Below are positions 10,126-21,451 of a stretch of DNA of 64,000 nucleotides, piece after piece (within the stretch, counting starts at the first letter, position 1; each line of letters begins with the position of its first letter). The DNA comes from Bretschneidera sinensis (taxonomy: Eukaryota; Streptophyta; Magnoliopsida; Brassicales; Akaniaceae). The position numbers and the translations under genes were made by a program. A model generated the notes under the pieces. That model made no database searches and was not told the DNA's origin. It saw nothing but the letters and a program-made list of their open reading frames with translations. The stretch lies in NCBI GenBank assembly GCA_023935145.1, contig CM043700.1, positions 29,559,001 through 29,623,000 on the forward strand, in the 5' to 3' direction.

Positions 10126-11568
10126 TGAGGAGATACCCAGTTTGGCTGAAGATGTTAAACTTAGCACTCATGGGAGGCACCCCAGACATATCCTTTTCAT
10201 TTTAGTACTTTTTTGTTTATTTATAATCGTATTTACATATCTACTATTTCTATTTTGTTTTCCAGAACAACTTTTATTTTCCTTTGTCAGGTACTTAGTG
10301 CATGTATCCAGTTCAAGTTTGGGGGCGTATACAAGTAAGCAAACAACCTAGTTCTCCATCTCCCAGGTCAGATCTTTCAATGCCACAAACATTGGGGACA
10401 ATGTGCATTTTAAGTTTGGGGGCAGTGGGAGATACTAGATACTATCACACACGCACTTAAAACACATGCGCACACACTAAGTACCAGATTTTTAGGAAGA
10501 AAAATGCATGTTCTTTTGATAAATAAAAATTTTGGTTGATTTAAAATTTTGGTAACACTTCATTAGTAAGCTTAAAAGCTAGAACACATAGTCTTGCAAT
10601 AGGAGTTTTACAAAGTTTAGTTACCTACCTCAAGGCACCTAAGAACTCACGAGTTTGATCCAATATTGCACAAGCACATTTAGCACGCATTCGTGTGGGG
10701 TATGACATGTAATTCTTCTGTATTACTTCTATTACCTAAACTGTAATCGGATAACTTGTTGAAAAGAACCCCTTTGGCATAATAAAAATAAAGAAAAATA
10801 ATCATCATGCAAAAAAGAAATTCAAAAGAATTCTAAAATTCATTAAGAACTTTCCACTGAGTAACTAGGTCTCTTGCCTCAATAAGCATTGAGTGTTCAC
10901 GTCAAAAAGTGGGAAGTAAGCCCTTAATGATCGTAATAGAAATTTTCACTGAGTAATTGGGCCTCTTGCCTCAGTAAGCATTGAACGTTCACGTCAAAAG
11001 GTGGGAATTTCATTAAAAAAGTATAAAAACCTGTTAGTTCTGTAGCCTTTTTGACTCGAGTTAGTAAGTCCTTAGGGGTGTTTTTACACCTAATGCCCTA
11101 AAACCATCTGGTTTGGGAGTCATTGGCCAAAAACTCGTTACAATAGTCAAATAGAAAGCTCGATGGAACTCAACATGGCAAAGATCGCATGATAAAAGAA
11201 AAAAAAAAGCAAGTATTATGCCATTTTGTTCTCTTTAACGAGAAATTCGATAAAGATTTTGGGCACCGAAGCACTATACACTAAAATTATATGGAAGTCC
11301 CATCTTATATGTGCTAACTCATCACACACAAATCAAACTTGCGATGCCTTAAGCCAACCTTAGGTAAGCAACATAAAACTTTTTAAAGTCCTCTTACAAT
11401 CCAAATGTGTTTTTATTTTAAGCTTACTCATGAACGGTTATCATAGTTTTTATGCACAACCCAAATTTTTAGGTATCATGAGAATGAACTTATCTTTCAA
11501 AGTTTTATTTTCACATAGTATTTAGTTTTGTATTGCTAAGGGACTAGCAATATCTAAGTTTGGGGGTG
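10126..11568 (+). other. Fragment X 3' non-coding region
   Basis: About 1.4 kb without coding. The conserved post-ORF box lies at 10141-10186. There are polypurine-like AAGTTTGGGGG tracts at about 10314 and 10408, and the LTR-proximal tract at 11556-11568. A two-copy tandem module occupies 10851-10916 and 10943-11009. All these recur in D and K, so the layout is a fixed property of the family. Confidence 0.65.
10851..11009 (+). repeat. Two-copy hairpin module in the X 3' region
   Basis: Each ~66-bp unit reads CACTGAGTAA..., CTCTTGCCTCA(A/G)TAAGCATTGA and ACGTCAAAA(A/G)GTGGGAA. The first copy contains CTCAAT-AAGC-ATTGAG, a 6-bp stem with a 4-base loop. Equivalent pairs are at 18573-18729 (D) and 52421-52576 (K), both on minus. 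Confidence 0.6.
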
Positions 11569-12755
11569 TGATAAGTGCTTAAATAGTCATATTTAAGCCC
11601 CCTAATTTATGCTTGTTAGACTCTTTACCTAGGTAATTATATGGATTCTACTTCATTTTCGTCTTTTATGTGTTTTTCTCAAGACTTGGACAAAAAGATA
11701 ATAAATTGGAGCTTTTAGAAGCAAAAATGAAGTTTTGCCATCCAGCAAGGTGCACTCGAGCGCACCTCATTGAGATCAAGCACACAAGGACAAGAATGCA
11801 CTTGAAGAAGGCTCGAGCGCAACCTGTATACGCTCGAGCGCAATTACTCCAGAGGCAGCAGAAGCCATAATTGGAAAGAAGTCCTCCGACTCCAAATAGG
11901 TTTCGAGACCCTATAAATATCCTTGTAAAAACACGTAATAGATCATTTTTTGTTCTAGACTCGAAGTAGAGAGCTTAGGAGAAGAATTAACGACTTATCT
12001 CCCTAGTTTCTTCGGTTTTAGTTTTCGGTTTTTATTTTCATAATGTTTAGCATGTTTATTCTACGTAGTATATGTAACTAAACACCTATAGGGCTCGATT
12101 GAAGCCCTAGTTATACTTTTCCACATATCTATTCATTGACTATCTTTGCTATAGCCCTATCTGAATGTTTAACTTGATTAATACCTGTTTGTATTTAAAT
12201 TCCTCGTATGTGTGTGCCTGATCAACATATATATGTGGTATGGATAGGTTAGTCGGATCAACTTGGATGATCGAGTCCTAGGTTCGACATTAGTAACAAG
12301 GGATATCCACACCAGATTCTTGGGTTAATCAACATGGGAAACCGAGAGCAGACCAAGCCCTAAGTCCTGTGTGGTTGCCGATCTCCACAGCCCTCATGCT
12401 CTCTTAAGGAGCAACTCAGTATACACCCATGCTGAATCCCTTAAGAGAGAAAAGAGTTAGAGTATACACGATCAATAGCCTAAGGTGTGGACCAAGCCCT
12501 TAGGTTGGCAACCATTAGATATTCATGATAAGGCTAGAGCATTGAAACTTTACTTAGTGGGAAAGTATAATTAGGGTGGATATCGTAGTCCTATATTCTC
12601 ATTATTGTTATTCACTCATAATCAACTATTATTTCTCTTTTCAAACTTAAAGAAATTAGTCCTAGAAAGAAATTCACCAATCCCTGTGGAAATGATCTCG
12701 CACTTGCACACTATACTACCACAGACCTTGTGCACTTGCAAGTAAAACTAGAACG
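11569..12755 (+). repeat. 3' LTR of fragment X (truncated)
   Basis: Starts TGATAAGTGC right after the polypurine tract. Motifs of the CTCGAG type (GCTCGAGCGCA) lie at 11748-11848 and TATAAATA at 11912-11919. A perfect 11-bp hairpin, CTCTCTTAAGG (12399-12409) with CCTTAAGAGAG (12439-12449), lies in the leader. The last ~45 bp are missing; the sequence switches to element C after 12755. Confidence 0.75.
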
Positions 12756-12922
12756 GATGCACACATTGTCCCTAAAAAAGATAAACTAATGTAATACGGG
12801 AAAACAAGAAGTACTAAAAATAAATAAATAACAATAAATACGTAAAATAATAAAAATAAAAGGATAAGTTGCGGGGTGCCTCCCATGAGCGCTAAGTTTA
12901 ATGTCTCCAGCCGGACCAAGCC
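12756..12922 (-). other. Element C truncated 3' region with conserved post-ORF box
   Basis: Starts within the GGATGCAC...CATTGTCC part of the 3' region. The tandem module, final polypurine tract and 3' LTR are missing. The post-ORF box is at 12872-12917. Confidence 0.6.
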
Positions 12923-13795
12923 TTATTTTTCCCCAAAACTAAGATTGGCAGCAACTAGCACAGGTGGTGTCTTATTCTCTTCCATATAAGCATAAGTTAA
13001 GTGCTCTGGCAATTGCTTGAATTCCAAGTTAGGTGCTTGTACAATAAAAGGGAAAAAAATAATATTAGTAGGCACATGAGGGTCAAATGGATCGGTGTAC
13101 TTACTTGGATGTTTTGGAGAGGCCTCAAAGAGATGCACAGTGTTGACGATGTCATCAGTAACATTCTCACATTTGGGCTCAATATCTGATCCTTTGAGAC
13201 AATGGGTGAGGGTGGTCTCCAATGAATCAATGTGATGGACGTGAAAAACTTGCTCAATAACACCTTGTTGTCGTTCACTCAGCTCTTTAGCCAATTGTCC
13301 CACTTGTACTTCCAATCTTTGAATGGCTTGCTCATGCTTTACAATGATTTCACTTTTCTCAGTCTGGAATTGTCTTTCCTCTGCCATGAATTGTTCTTGT
13401 GAAGTCATCAACTGCCTTACAAGACTCTCTAGGTCACTTTGCTTTGATTCTAGAACTGATTGGGTTGCTGATTGGGAATTCTGTTGCTACCCTTGAAGGT
13501 TTAAGGCATTTTGTTCGTTGCTCCATGAGAAGTTGGGGTGGTGTCTCCATCCAGGATTGTAGGTATTTGCATAAATGTTGTAGTTGTTCGGTCCCACATA
13601 GTCTGCTTGCTCTTGATCTGCAGATAAATATAAAGGGCAAGTGTCAGTAGTGTGATCAAAACGAGAACATATAGCACATACCTGGAGTTGTTTGGCTCGT
13701 GGACTAAGTGCGATGTTTTGAGCAATCATGGAGTTTATAAGCATATCAATTTTCCTCTCCATAGCAGCTAGATAAGTATATGTAGCTTCTGCCAT
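12923..13795 (-). pseudogene. Element C gag scrap (zinc knuckle plus pre-RT linker)
   Basis: Begins MAEATYTYLAAMERKIDML and has an intact knuckle, CAICSRFDHTTDTC (CX2CX4HX4C). A TAG near 13488 is followed by a second block, MMTSQEQFMAEERQF to KELSERQQGVIEQVFHV, and the pre-RT linker LEFKQLPEHLTYAYM ending NLSFGEK*. Capsid, protease, RT, RNase H, IN and third ORF are absent. The three junctions are the same as in B (6587-7406), so both descend from one deleted parent. It might retain nucleic-acid binding at most. Confidence 0.8.
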
Positions 13796-14142
13796 TGGTG
13801 CTTCTCCCTCGATTGAATTAGTTGAAAGACTTCAATGTAGCAGTTTCGGTACTGCTTCTCGGGTACTCTCTAGAGCTTTTGCGCTTGAGCACCAAGAACA
13901 GCGCTCGATCGCACTGGGATTGTGCTCGATTGCACCAAAGGGTGCGCTCGATCGCAATGAGGACAGAAACTCCTCCTCTGAACACCTGAACAAAAACAGA
14001 AAACGAAAAGAAGGAATAAATCTGATTTTTAATAAAAATTAAAAAATAAAACGGAACAGAATAAAATAAAATAAAATAAAAACTAACGAAAATACTTCCA
14101 AAAAGAAATTTAGCACAATTCCCAGCAACGACGCCAACAACT
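13796..14142 (-). other. Element C leader, motif cluster and degenerate PBS
   Basis: Contains CTCGATCGCA-type motifs at about 13880-13962. An acceptor-like TTTTTGTTCAG on minus ends at 13986. The tRNA-Asp primer site at 14120-14136 carries a few substitutions (CCCAGCAACGACGCCA on plus). Confidence 0.6.
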
Positions 14143-15464
14143 TGTTGTGCGATTATCTACCTAAATAAATAAGCAAATAATTGTACTTGTTTTACTTGCA
14201 AGTGCACAAGGTCAACTTAGTAGTATAGTGTGCGAATGCAAGATCATCTCCACGGGGATTAGAAAATTTTGATATAGAATTAGTTTCGCAATAATAAAAT
14301 AAAAATAAGAGAAATAAATATTGAGTTTGAAATAATAAAGATAAAGGCGTAGGGACTTGACATCCACCACTAATCATGCTGCCACAACAAAATAGTATGC
14401 CAATGCTTTACTCATGTCATGAATACCTAATTTTTGTCAACCTAAGGGCATGATATCTACTCCTTAAGCTATTGATCTCCCTAAGCAATGAGTTAGGCAT
14501 GGTATCTACTCTAACTCTTTTCTCTCTCAAAGGATTCAGCATGGTGTATACTGAGTTGTTCCTTAAGAGAGCATAGGATCTGTGGAAATCGACAACCACA
14601 CGGGACCTAGGGCATGGTATCTACTCCCGGTTTCCAATGTTTATTAACCTAAGAATCTGACGTTGATATCTTTTGTTACTAATGTTAAACCAAGGACTCG
14701 GTCATCCAAATTGATTCAACTAACTAATCTATACCACATGCATACGTTGATCAGGCAAATACATATGAGGAATTTAAATAAAAACAGGTATTAATCAAGT
14801 TAAGCAACACAACGTAAATATCGCAAAGGTGCCAATACTGAATTATTGAATAAACATAATTAGGGTTTCAACCAAGCCCTTACTAAAAAGTTAGTTGCAC
14901 ATAATAAAAATAAAGGAAAGAAGAAACCCGAGAGAAAAGTCGTCAATTCTCCTCCACAGTTTCCTCCTCCGGCCTCCCCGAATAAAAACTAAACTAAAAG
15001 GGACGATATACTCTTAAAAAGGAGATATTGTTTCTGTGTTTTACAAGTCTATTTATAGGGTTCTAAGGACACTTGGAAACCTTAATTTCCAAAACAGGTC
15101 TCTAACCCTACTTTCCAAAATAAGAACTGCTATTTTTACTGTTCACTGCCGTACGTGTGCGCTCGATCGGAGTCTCTTGCACTCGAGTGCAGCCTTCTTT
15201 TTGTGTACGAGCATAGATTGCGCTTGATCCTAGCTTGGGCGCTGGTGCACTCGATTGCAGCTCCTCTGCGCTTGATCGCACTAAGCAATTGACAGATTTT
15301 CCAGATTTGCTCTTTGAGCTCCAAAATGCTTCATTTTCTTTAAGAACCTATAAAAAAAAACCCATAAAACATAGAAAGGAAGTAAAATAGCATAAAATAC
15401 GCACACTAAGGGCTTAACAAATGTAAATTAAAGGGCTGAAATATGAATATTTAAGCACTTATCA
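14143..15464 (-). repeat. 5' LTR of element C (1322 bp)
   Basis: Bounded by TGTTGTGCG and CACTTATCA on plus. TATA is at 15051-15057. Palindromic motifs lie at 15158-15283, several of them decayed. Hairpin arms are at 14522-14533 and 14561-14571. It lies against the LTR of element G. Confidence 0.75.
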
Positions 15465-16251
15465 ATGACTAGACTTATATCAAAGATAAAGATACAATCA
15501 CCGGATTAAGAGAAAATCCTTTAATTAGATAAAAGAGTAACATGTAACAATGTTTTGACAATAAATCCTAACTACAACTGAATCAATAAAGGAAAATAAG
15601 AACAACTACACCTAGGGATTCATCATTTCGCCTTGCTTGGAGATTGTTTCGCCATAAAGTTCATGGTTAAACACTTTGATGGAGGAGAGTTTGGTAGCCT
15701 TCTTGAGTTTTCCAGCCTTCAAAGATGTCATTTCTCAAACCCTAAGTGATCTATTTATAATACAAGAGGTCTAAAGGTATTCTAGGGTTTTAACAATCAT
15801 TAAAGTCCTAATTAGATCATAACTCAGAAATAAAGTTTTGTGTGCGCACCGCGGCTTTCACTTACTTGTACTGCGGCTTTGTCTATTCCTTGTCCTAGGT
15901 CCAGGCCGCGACGCACACTGAAGGAGGACTTGTCTCTTTTGGGCAATCTTATGGAGGCCGAGGCTTGGATATTTCCAGGCCGTAACACACACACTTAAGA
16001 CTTGAGTCTCTTCGTTTTGTCCTTCCGCAATCATGCCTTCACTTCAGTATTCATCGAGTCATTGTACTTCAAGCAACGATAGCTTTTCCTTCTCTTTTGG
16101 ACTCAAAGTACTTGAAAATGCACTGAAATAGATCAACAATCCAAGAATACCACTTTAGAGTTGTTAACAAATAAAAGTCAATTAAAACCTAGATCAACCC
16201 TAAAATGCTAATAATTAAGTACCATTGAGATGCATTTTATGGCTCTCATCA
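15465..16251 (-). repeat. 3' LTR of element G (truncated)
   Basis: Homologous to about 30916-31797 in the LTR of E (shared CAATCACCGGATTAAG and GGCTCTCATCA end). TATAAATA on minus lies at about 15750-15758. CCGCGG/GCCGCG motifs lie at 15845-15990. Its other half is cut away at the boundary with element C. Confidence 0.7.
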
Positions 16252-16697
16252 CAACCCTTAACTAGCTTATCCATTGCAATTCAAGCGAAAACAAGAGATG
16301 AATTCTATGGTAGGAATCAAAACAAAATAAAGCAATGCTAGTATTAAACCAAGAGCAATTCACTTTTTGTCTCAGAAATTGCACATAATATACAGCACAT
16401 AGAATCATTAAATATCACTTAAGTTCAAAAGTAATCCAAACATCAATCTTAAAATTGTTATCGACTCTTACCATCCATCTTACCACAATCCATTAATCTG
16501 AACACCATGATGATTTTATGCATAACATTCATGAATACAAGTCTTGGCCTCTAAAAACATAATAAAGTGCGTGACATCAATCACAAATCAAGCTCCATAG
16601 GCTCACTTTTCAAATCATTCTCCACTATTGTAGAAAAATCACACCACCTTGGATCAATAGGTCTTTAAATAAGCTTATAATGTTAGGCTAAGGTAAA
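16252..16697 (-). other. Element G 3' non-coding region, LTR-proximal part
   Basis: Matches 31798-32243 of element E closely. It ends at GGCTAAGGTAAA, where element D has inserted. No coding seen. Confidence 0.65.
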
Positions 16698-18034
16698 TGT
16701 TGTGCGAAAATATACTTAAATAAGTAAGCAGATAATCGTACTAGTTATACTTGCAAGTGCACAAGGTCATAGGTGTAGTCTAGTATGCAAAAGCAAGGTC
16801 ATCTCCACAGGGATTGGTAAAGTTGCTTTTAGAATCAGTTTCTCTAAAATAAAAAGAGATAAATAACTGCTGGAAGGTGATTTGATAATAATAAAGACAT
16901 AGGGCTTTGATATCCACCACTAGTCATACTTTCCCAATTGTATAAGGTATCAGTGCACTAGCCTTATTATGTATACCTACTAGTTGCCAACCTAAGGGTA
17001 TGGTATCTACTCCTTAAGCTATTGATTTCCCTAAGCAACGAGTTAGGCATGGTATCTACTCTAACTCTTTTCTTCCTTAAGGGATTCAGCATGGTATCTG
17101 CTTGAGTTGTTCCTTAAGAAAGCATAAGTACTATGGAAATCGACAACCACATGAGACCTAGGGCATGGTATCTACTCCCGGTTTCCCATGTTGATTAACC
17201 CGGGTATCCGGATAAGATATCCCTTGTTACTAATGTTAGACCCAGGACTCGGTCATCCAAATTGATCTAACTAACAGGTCCATACCACATGCATACGCTG
17301 GCCATACACATACATATGAGAAACTTAAATAAGCACATGCATTAATCAAGTTAAGTAACATAATAAAAGCTATTGGCAAAGATTTCATCAATGAATATAA
17401 ATATGGGAATACATAACTAGGGCTTCAATCGAGCCCTATAAGAAAGTTAGTTACACATATTATCTGAAGTAAACATTATAAATAAACTAAACATTAAGGG
17501 AGAAGAATAAACCCAAGAGAAGAGGCGTCAATTCTCTCCCAAGCTCTCAACTCCAAGTAAAAGAAAAGAGAAAAGTGTTTTCTATCTCCGGTGTGTATTA
17601 TGTGTGTGAGTTACAAGTGTATTTATAGGTCTTTGAGAAGTCCTAAGAGACCCATGAGTTCCTAAACCTTCATAAAATGAAAATTCTCTTATTTCCAAAA
17701 CAGGGTTATGCAGTTTACTGTTTACGCCCGTACATGTGTACTCGATCGCATATGTCTTGCGCGATCGCAGTGTGCGCTCGATCCTTCATGTGTGCGCACG
17801 ATCGTAATGTGCGCTCGATCGCATTGCATGGCACGATCGATCGCAATTTGTCCAGAGAATGCTCCAGGGATCCCAGATTTCTTCCTTTAAGTGCCAAAAC
17901 TGCTTCTTTTTCTCCAACACCCTATAAAAACTTGTAAAACACAAAAATGGAGTAAAAGAGACTAAATTAACGTAATTAAGGACCTAACAAATGTAAATAA
18001 GGGGGCTTAAATATGAATATTTAAGCACTTATCA
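16698..18034 (-). repeat. 3' LTR of element D
   Basis: 1337 bp. TATA is at 17621-17627 and palindromic motifs at about 17736-17845. Copies of the ATGGTATCTACTC (plus) repeat lie at 16998-17175. The polypurine tract TAAGTTTGGGGGTG (minus) abuts at 18035-18048. Confidence 0.85.
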
Positions 18035-19454
18035 CACCCCCAAACTTACATATTGCTAGTCCCTTAGCAATACTAAATTAAAAACTAAAACGAAAAACAT
18101 AGATAGATCCAAGTTCATTGTGTCAATCAAAAGTTTAGATTTTTCACAAAACTATGATGCGCATTCATGAGCAAGCTTAACAAGTGTAAACATATTTTTG
18201 CAATGAATAAGAGTTTTGAACGTACATCATTTTCATGAGGTAGTTTAAGACATCACAAGTTTGACTTTAGTGTGTGATGACTAGCACACAAAAGATTGGG
18301 TTTCCAAGAAATTCAAACATGTATTGTTTCGATGACTCAAGATTCACCAAACTTCCTATTAGAGTCAACAAATATGGCATAGACTTTTATTTGTGAGATT
18401 TTCGCCAAGTTAGTTCCCTTAAGCTTTCTTGTTGACTCGTGTAACGAGCATTTAGCTAATGACTCCCAAACCATATGGTTTTAGGGCATTAGGTGTAAAG
18501 ACACCCCTAAGGACTTACTAGCTCGAGTCAACAAGGCTACGAAACTTAACTGGTTTTAATGCTACCACTTAGAATTTTCCACCTTTTGACGTGGCACTCA
18601 ATGCTTATTGAGGCAAGAGGGCCATTTACTCAGCAGAAAGTTCCTTTTAATGATCACTTAAAATTTTCCACCTTTTGACGTGACACTCAATGCTTACTGA
18701 GGCAAGAGGGAAGTTACTCAGCGGAAGATTTGTTTTTATTGATCATTAGGAGCATTTTTTTTTATCTTTTTCTTTTTGAGCATGAATCAATCTTTTCTAT
18801 TTTTATATGCCAAAATGTCAATCTAATAGGTCATCTAGTTCATAGTCAAGCAAAAGAAACATACATATCCAAATAACATGTCATACCCCACACAATTATG
18901 TGCTAATGTGCTCATGATACTTTAAGTTAAACTTGTGAATTCTTAAAAGTCTAAAGGGCAGTGATCTAGGTTCAAAACTTGATTATTGGCCTATATGTTC
19001 AAAGTGTTAAGCTCGCTGATGAAATCGAATCATAAAGTTTTGTTTAGATCTAAAAAAAAATTTATTGGACAAAATGAACATGCATTTATCTATGAAAATA
19101 GCAACAAAACAAAAAAAATTGTGGGACAAGTGAGTGTGTGAATGTGTCCCCATACCCCCAAACTTAAATTGCACATTATCCCCAATGTGTGAGTAGCATG
19201 GAAGGATCTGACCTGGGAGATGGAGAGCTATATGGCTGGCATGGCTTGGAGCACGCCCCCAAACTTCAACTGGATGCACTGACACTGCCCTTGAAAAAGA
19301 AAGAAAAACAAAGATAAAATGGAAAACAAGTAATAGACAATAATATAAAAGTATAAAATAAGAATAATAACATAAACTATAAAAAGGATATGCATTGGGG
19401 TGCCTCCCATGAGCGTTAAGTTTAACCTCTTCAGTTAGATGTGGTATCCTCTCA
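18035..19454 (-). other. Element D 3' non-coding region
   Basis: Same order as in X and K: conserved post-ORF box (19396-19440), AAGTTTGGGGGCGTG (about 19253-19267), a second tract (about 19153), the two-copy module (18573-18640 and 18661-18729) and the LTR-proximal polypurine tract. No credible coding. Confidence 0.65.
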
Positions 19455-20580
19455 CTACTGATCATCAGGTGGTGCAGTCAAAGAGGTACCGGGTGTTGAA
19501 GGTAGGCGATCAAGAATGGCCTGCAGTATAACCTCCTGCCGTGCTAACCGTTCCTCTAAACTATCCATGCGCTGATGCACGAGTGTGGTAGCAGTAGAGA
19601 CCTCACCTCAGAAGGAGGACAGCTCAGCTAGAAAGTGCTGAGACACGATGGGTCCCATGTCCGAATGGTCCTCCTCACGTACTGGGCTAATGACCAGGGA
19701 TTCAGTCTCCATGTGATCCTCCTTAACTCGCTCAGCTGCTAGAGTAGGTACTGGGGGTCCTCATGGCATATACGAGATGCTATGTGTCCACTGAGTCTTC
19801 CTGAAGAAGGGATACTCTCGCACTGGCCCGTCACTATGGGTCCCCTTAATCCCCTTCTTCTTGAGGATGGAGGTGAGTATGAATGGGAAAGGGAGGCCCC
19901 AAGCATTGGCCGTGGTGGTCTGACGGCCATGTACGTGATCCCAAAACTTGTGCAGTTGGCTCCAAATGACAGCCGGGATGGAGTACTAGTGGCCTCTATG
20001 GAAGACATATATAGTCTGGAGAAACTAGTCTCGCCACTGTGTCTTGTGCCCCAATGGACACACGTTACGCTGTAGGATCGTATCAACAAGCCACAGTCGG
20101 GGAGGCAGCTTGAACCAGCTGGCCGCATTGTTATGCCTATCGGTATACTGGCTAGCACACATGTCCGTGATGATCTCAGCCAGGGCAAAGGTCTCCAGCT
20201 GCTCCTCGATATTAGTGTCCTCAAGAAGGGACTCATCGGGTACAATGAAGAGCAGCAGCGATATCGGCACTAGTTACCTCGATGAGCGTGCCCCAGACTG
20301 ATGAGGTAAGGACTCTCAGTCTGCTGCAATCGAAAGATAGATGCTCATAAAACTGGATTACGAGCTGGGAGTAGGCAGTGGAGCACACTGGCTTAAACAA
20401 CCTCTTTAACCCTCGATGTCGGAATTCATGGACGGCCCATTGAGTGGCGTTCATGTGCCAGAATACATCATCGATGGTGAATGAGGTCTCGAACAACAGC
20501 TCGCGCTGCTCGATGCTGGGCCTAGATGACGAAGCACGGCTGCTGGATGCACCGGAGGTGGAAACTGATGGTCTTGGCAT
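19455..20580 (-). pseudogene. Element D third ORF (Athila ORF3)
   Basis: ATG at 20578-20580, TAG at 19455-19457. The N-terminus is Ser-rich, followed by SIEQRELLFETSF, FKPVCSTAYSQLVIQFYEHL, a frameshift near 20255 (ADIAAALHC), then IITDMCASQYTDRHNNAA, LPPRLWLVDTILQRNVCPLG, WGLPFPFILTSILKKKGIKG and a C-terminal helix. A few in-frame stops are present. No signal peptide or membrane span is seen, so it is not an obvious envelope protein. Full-length equivalents are at 53254-54381 (K) and, diverged, 26028-27171 (G). Function unknown. Confidence 0.75.
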
Positions 20581-21451
20581 GTTATGTTCTAGGTTCTGCC
20601 TGATTTGCGATCGATCTCAATGATGTGTGCTCGATCGCACACTGGACTATGCGCTCGATCGTAGATACTGTGCGCTTGATCGCACACAGTCAGGCTTTTC
20701 GTTGAACAGCTTGTGTGCACCAAAAAGATAAGCTATGGTTTGCAAATGTGGAACTCGTTCCTAACCCCCTGCAAACGAACAATCACACAATCATACACAA
20801 AATAGCACATATGTATAATGCATTGCACAGTTTCTATTTTTAAAATTTATGTGTGTGTGTAGAGTACCTTGTGGATTAATGGGGATGGAAATGGAGGTAA
20901 TGGTGGTTGATGGTGATGGAGGCAATGGATGGTGACAGAGGATGGTGGAGATGGAGGTGGTGATGATGCTGTGTGGTAATGGTGAGAGGGAGTGGTGCGA
21001 GTAGAAACGAGAGTGTCTGAGGGCGAGTGCACGAGGGATTAGTGACGAGGGAGTGAGTGAGTGTGAGTGAATTTTCAGACTTATAGCTAAACCATTGTCT
21101 GCCGTGCACGCGGGGTACGCTCGATCACACGCGGGGTGCGCTTGATCGCACGCGGGGTGCGCTTGATCGCACGCGGGGTGCGCTCGATCGTATCTGTGCG
21201 CTCGAACATGTTTGAAGGACATGCTCGATCGCACACCTGCACTCGATCACACTAGAGGATGCAATCGATCGTAAGCAGGGCATATGGGCACAAATAAAAA
21301 CTTACCCTAGCTAAAAAAATGATAAATTATTGAAACAATACAACCTTACCATTTGTTAGTGGCCTCAATACCACTAACCTTAATAGAGGTGCTTAAGCTT
21401 AATGGGAAATCAATTTTTTTTACTTTGCTCAAGCACTCTCTTGCTATCGTG
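20581..21451 (-). promoter_or_regulatory. Region upstream of element D third ORF: two motif clusters and a likely intron
   Basis: One CTCGATCG cluster lies at 20605-20690, right before the ATG, and a second at 21115-21275. Between them are a GATGG/GGTGATGG-rich stretch (20880-20990) and a candidate 99-nt AT-rich intron on minus (20769-20867: CACAAG|GTACTC ... TTTGCAG|GGGG). The region above 21276 matches the post-integrase segment of K (about 55060-55180). This looks like a promoter and leader for the third ORF. That role is inference. Confidence 0.5.

Noticed and set aside
20791..21234. 147-codon minus frame rich in Pro/Ser/Thr/His (and 54595-55038 in K)
   Set aside because: Produced by the GATGG-type tract and motif clusters upstream of the third ORF. 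The frame is not conserved between D and K and crosses the candidate intron.
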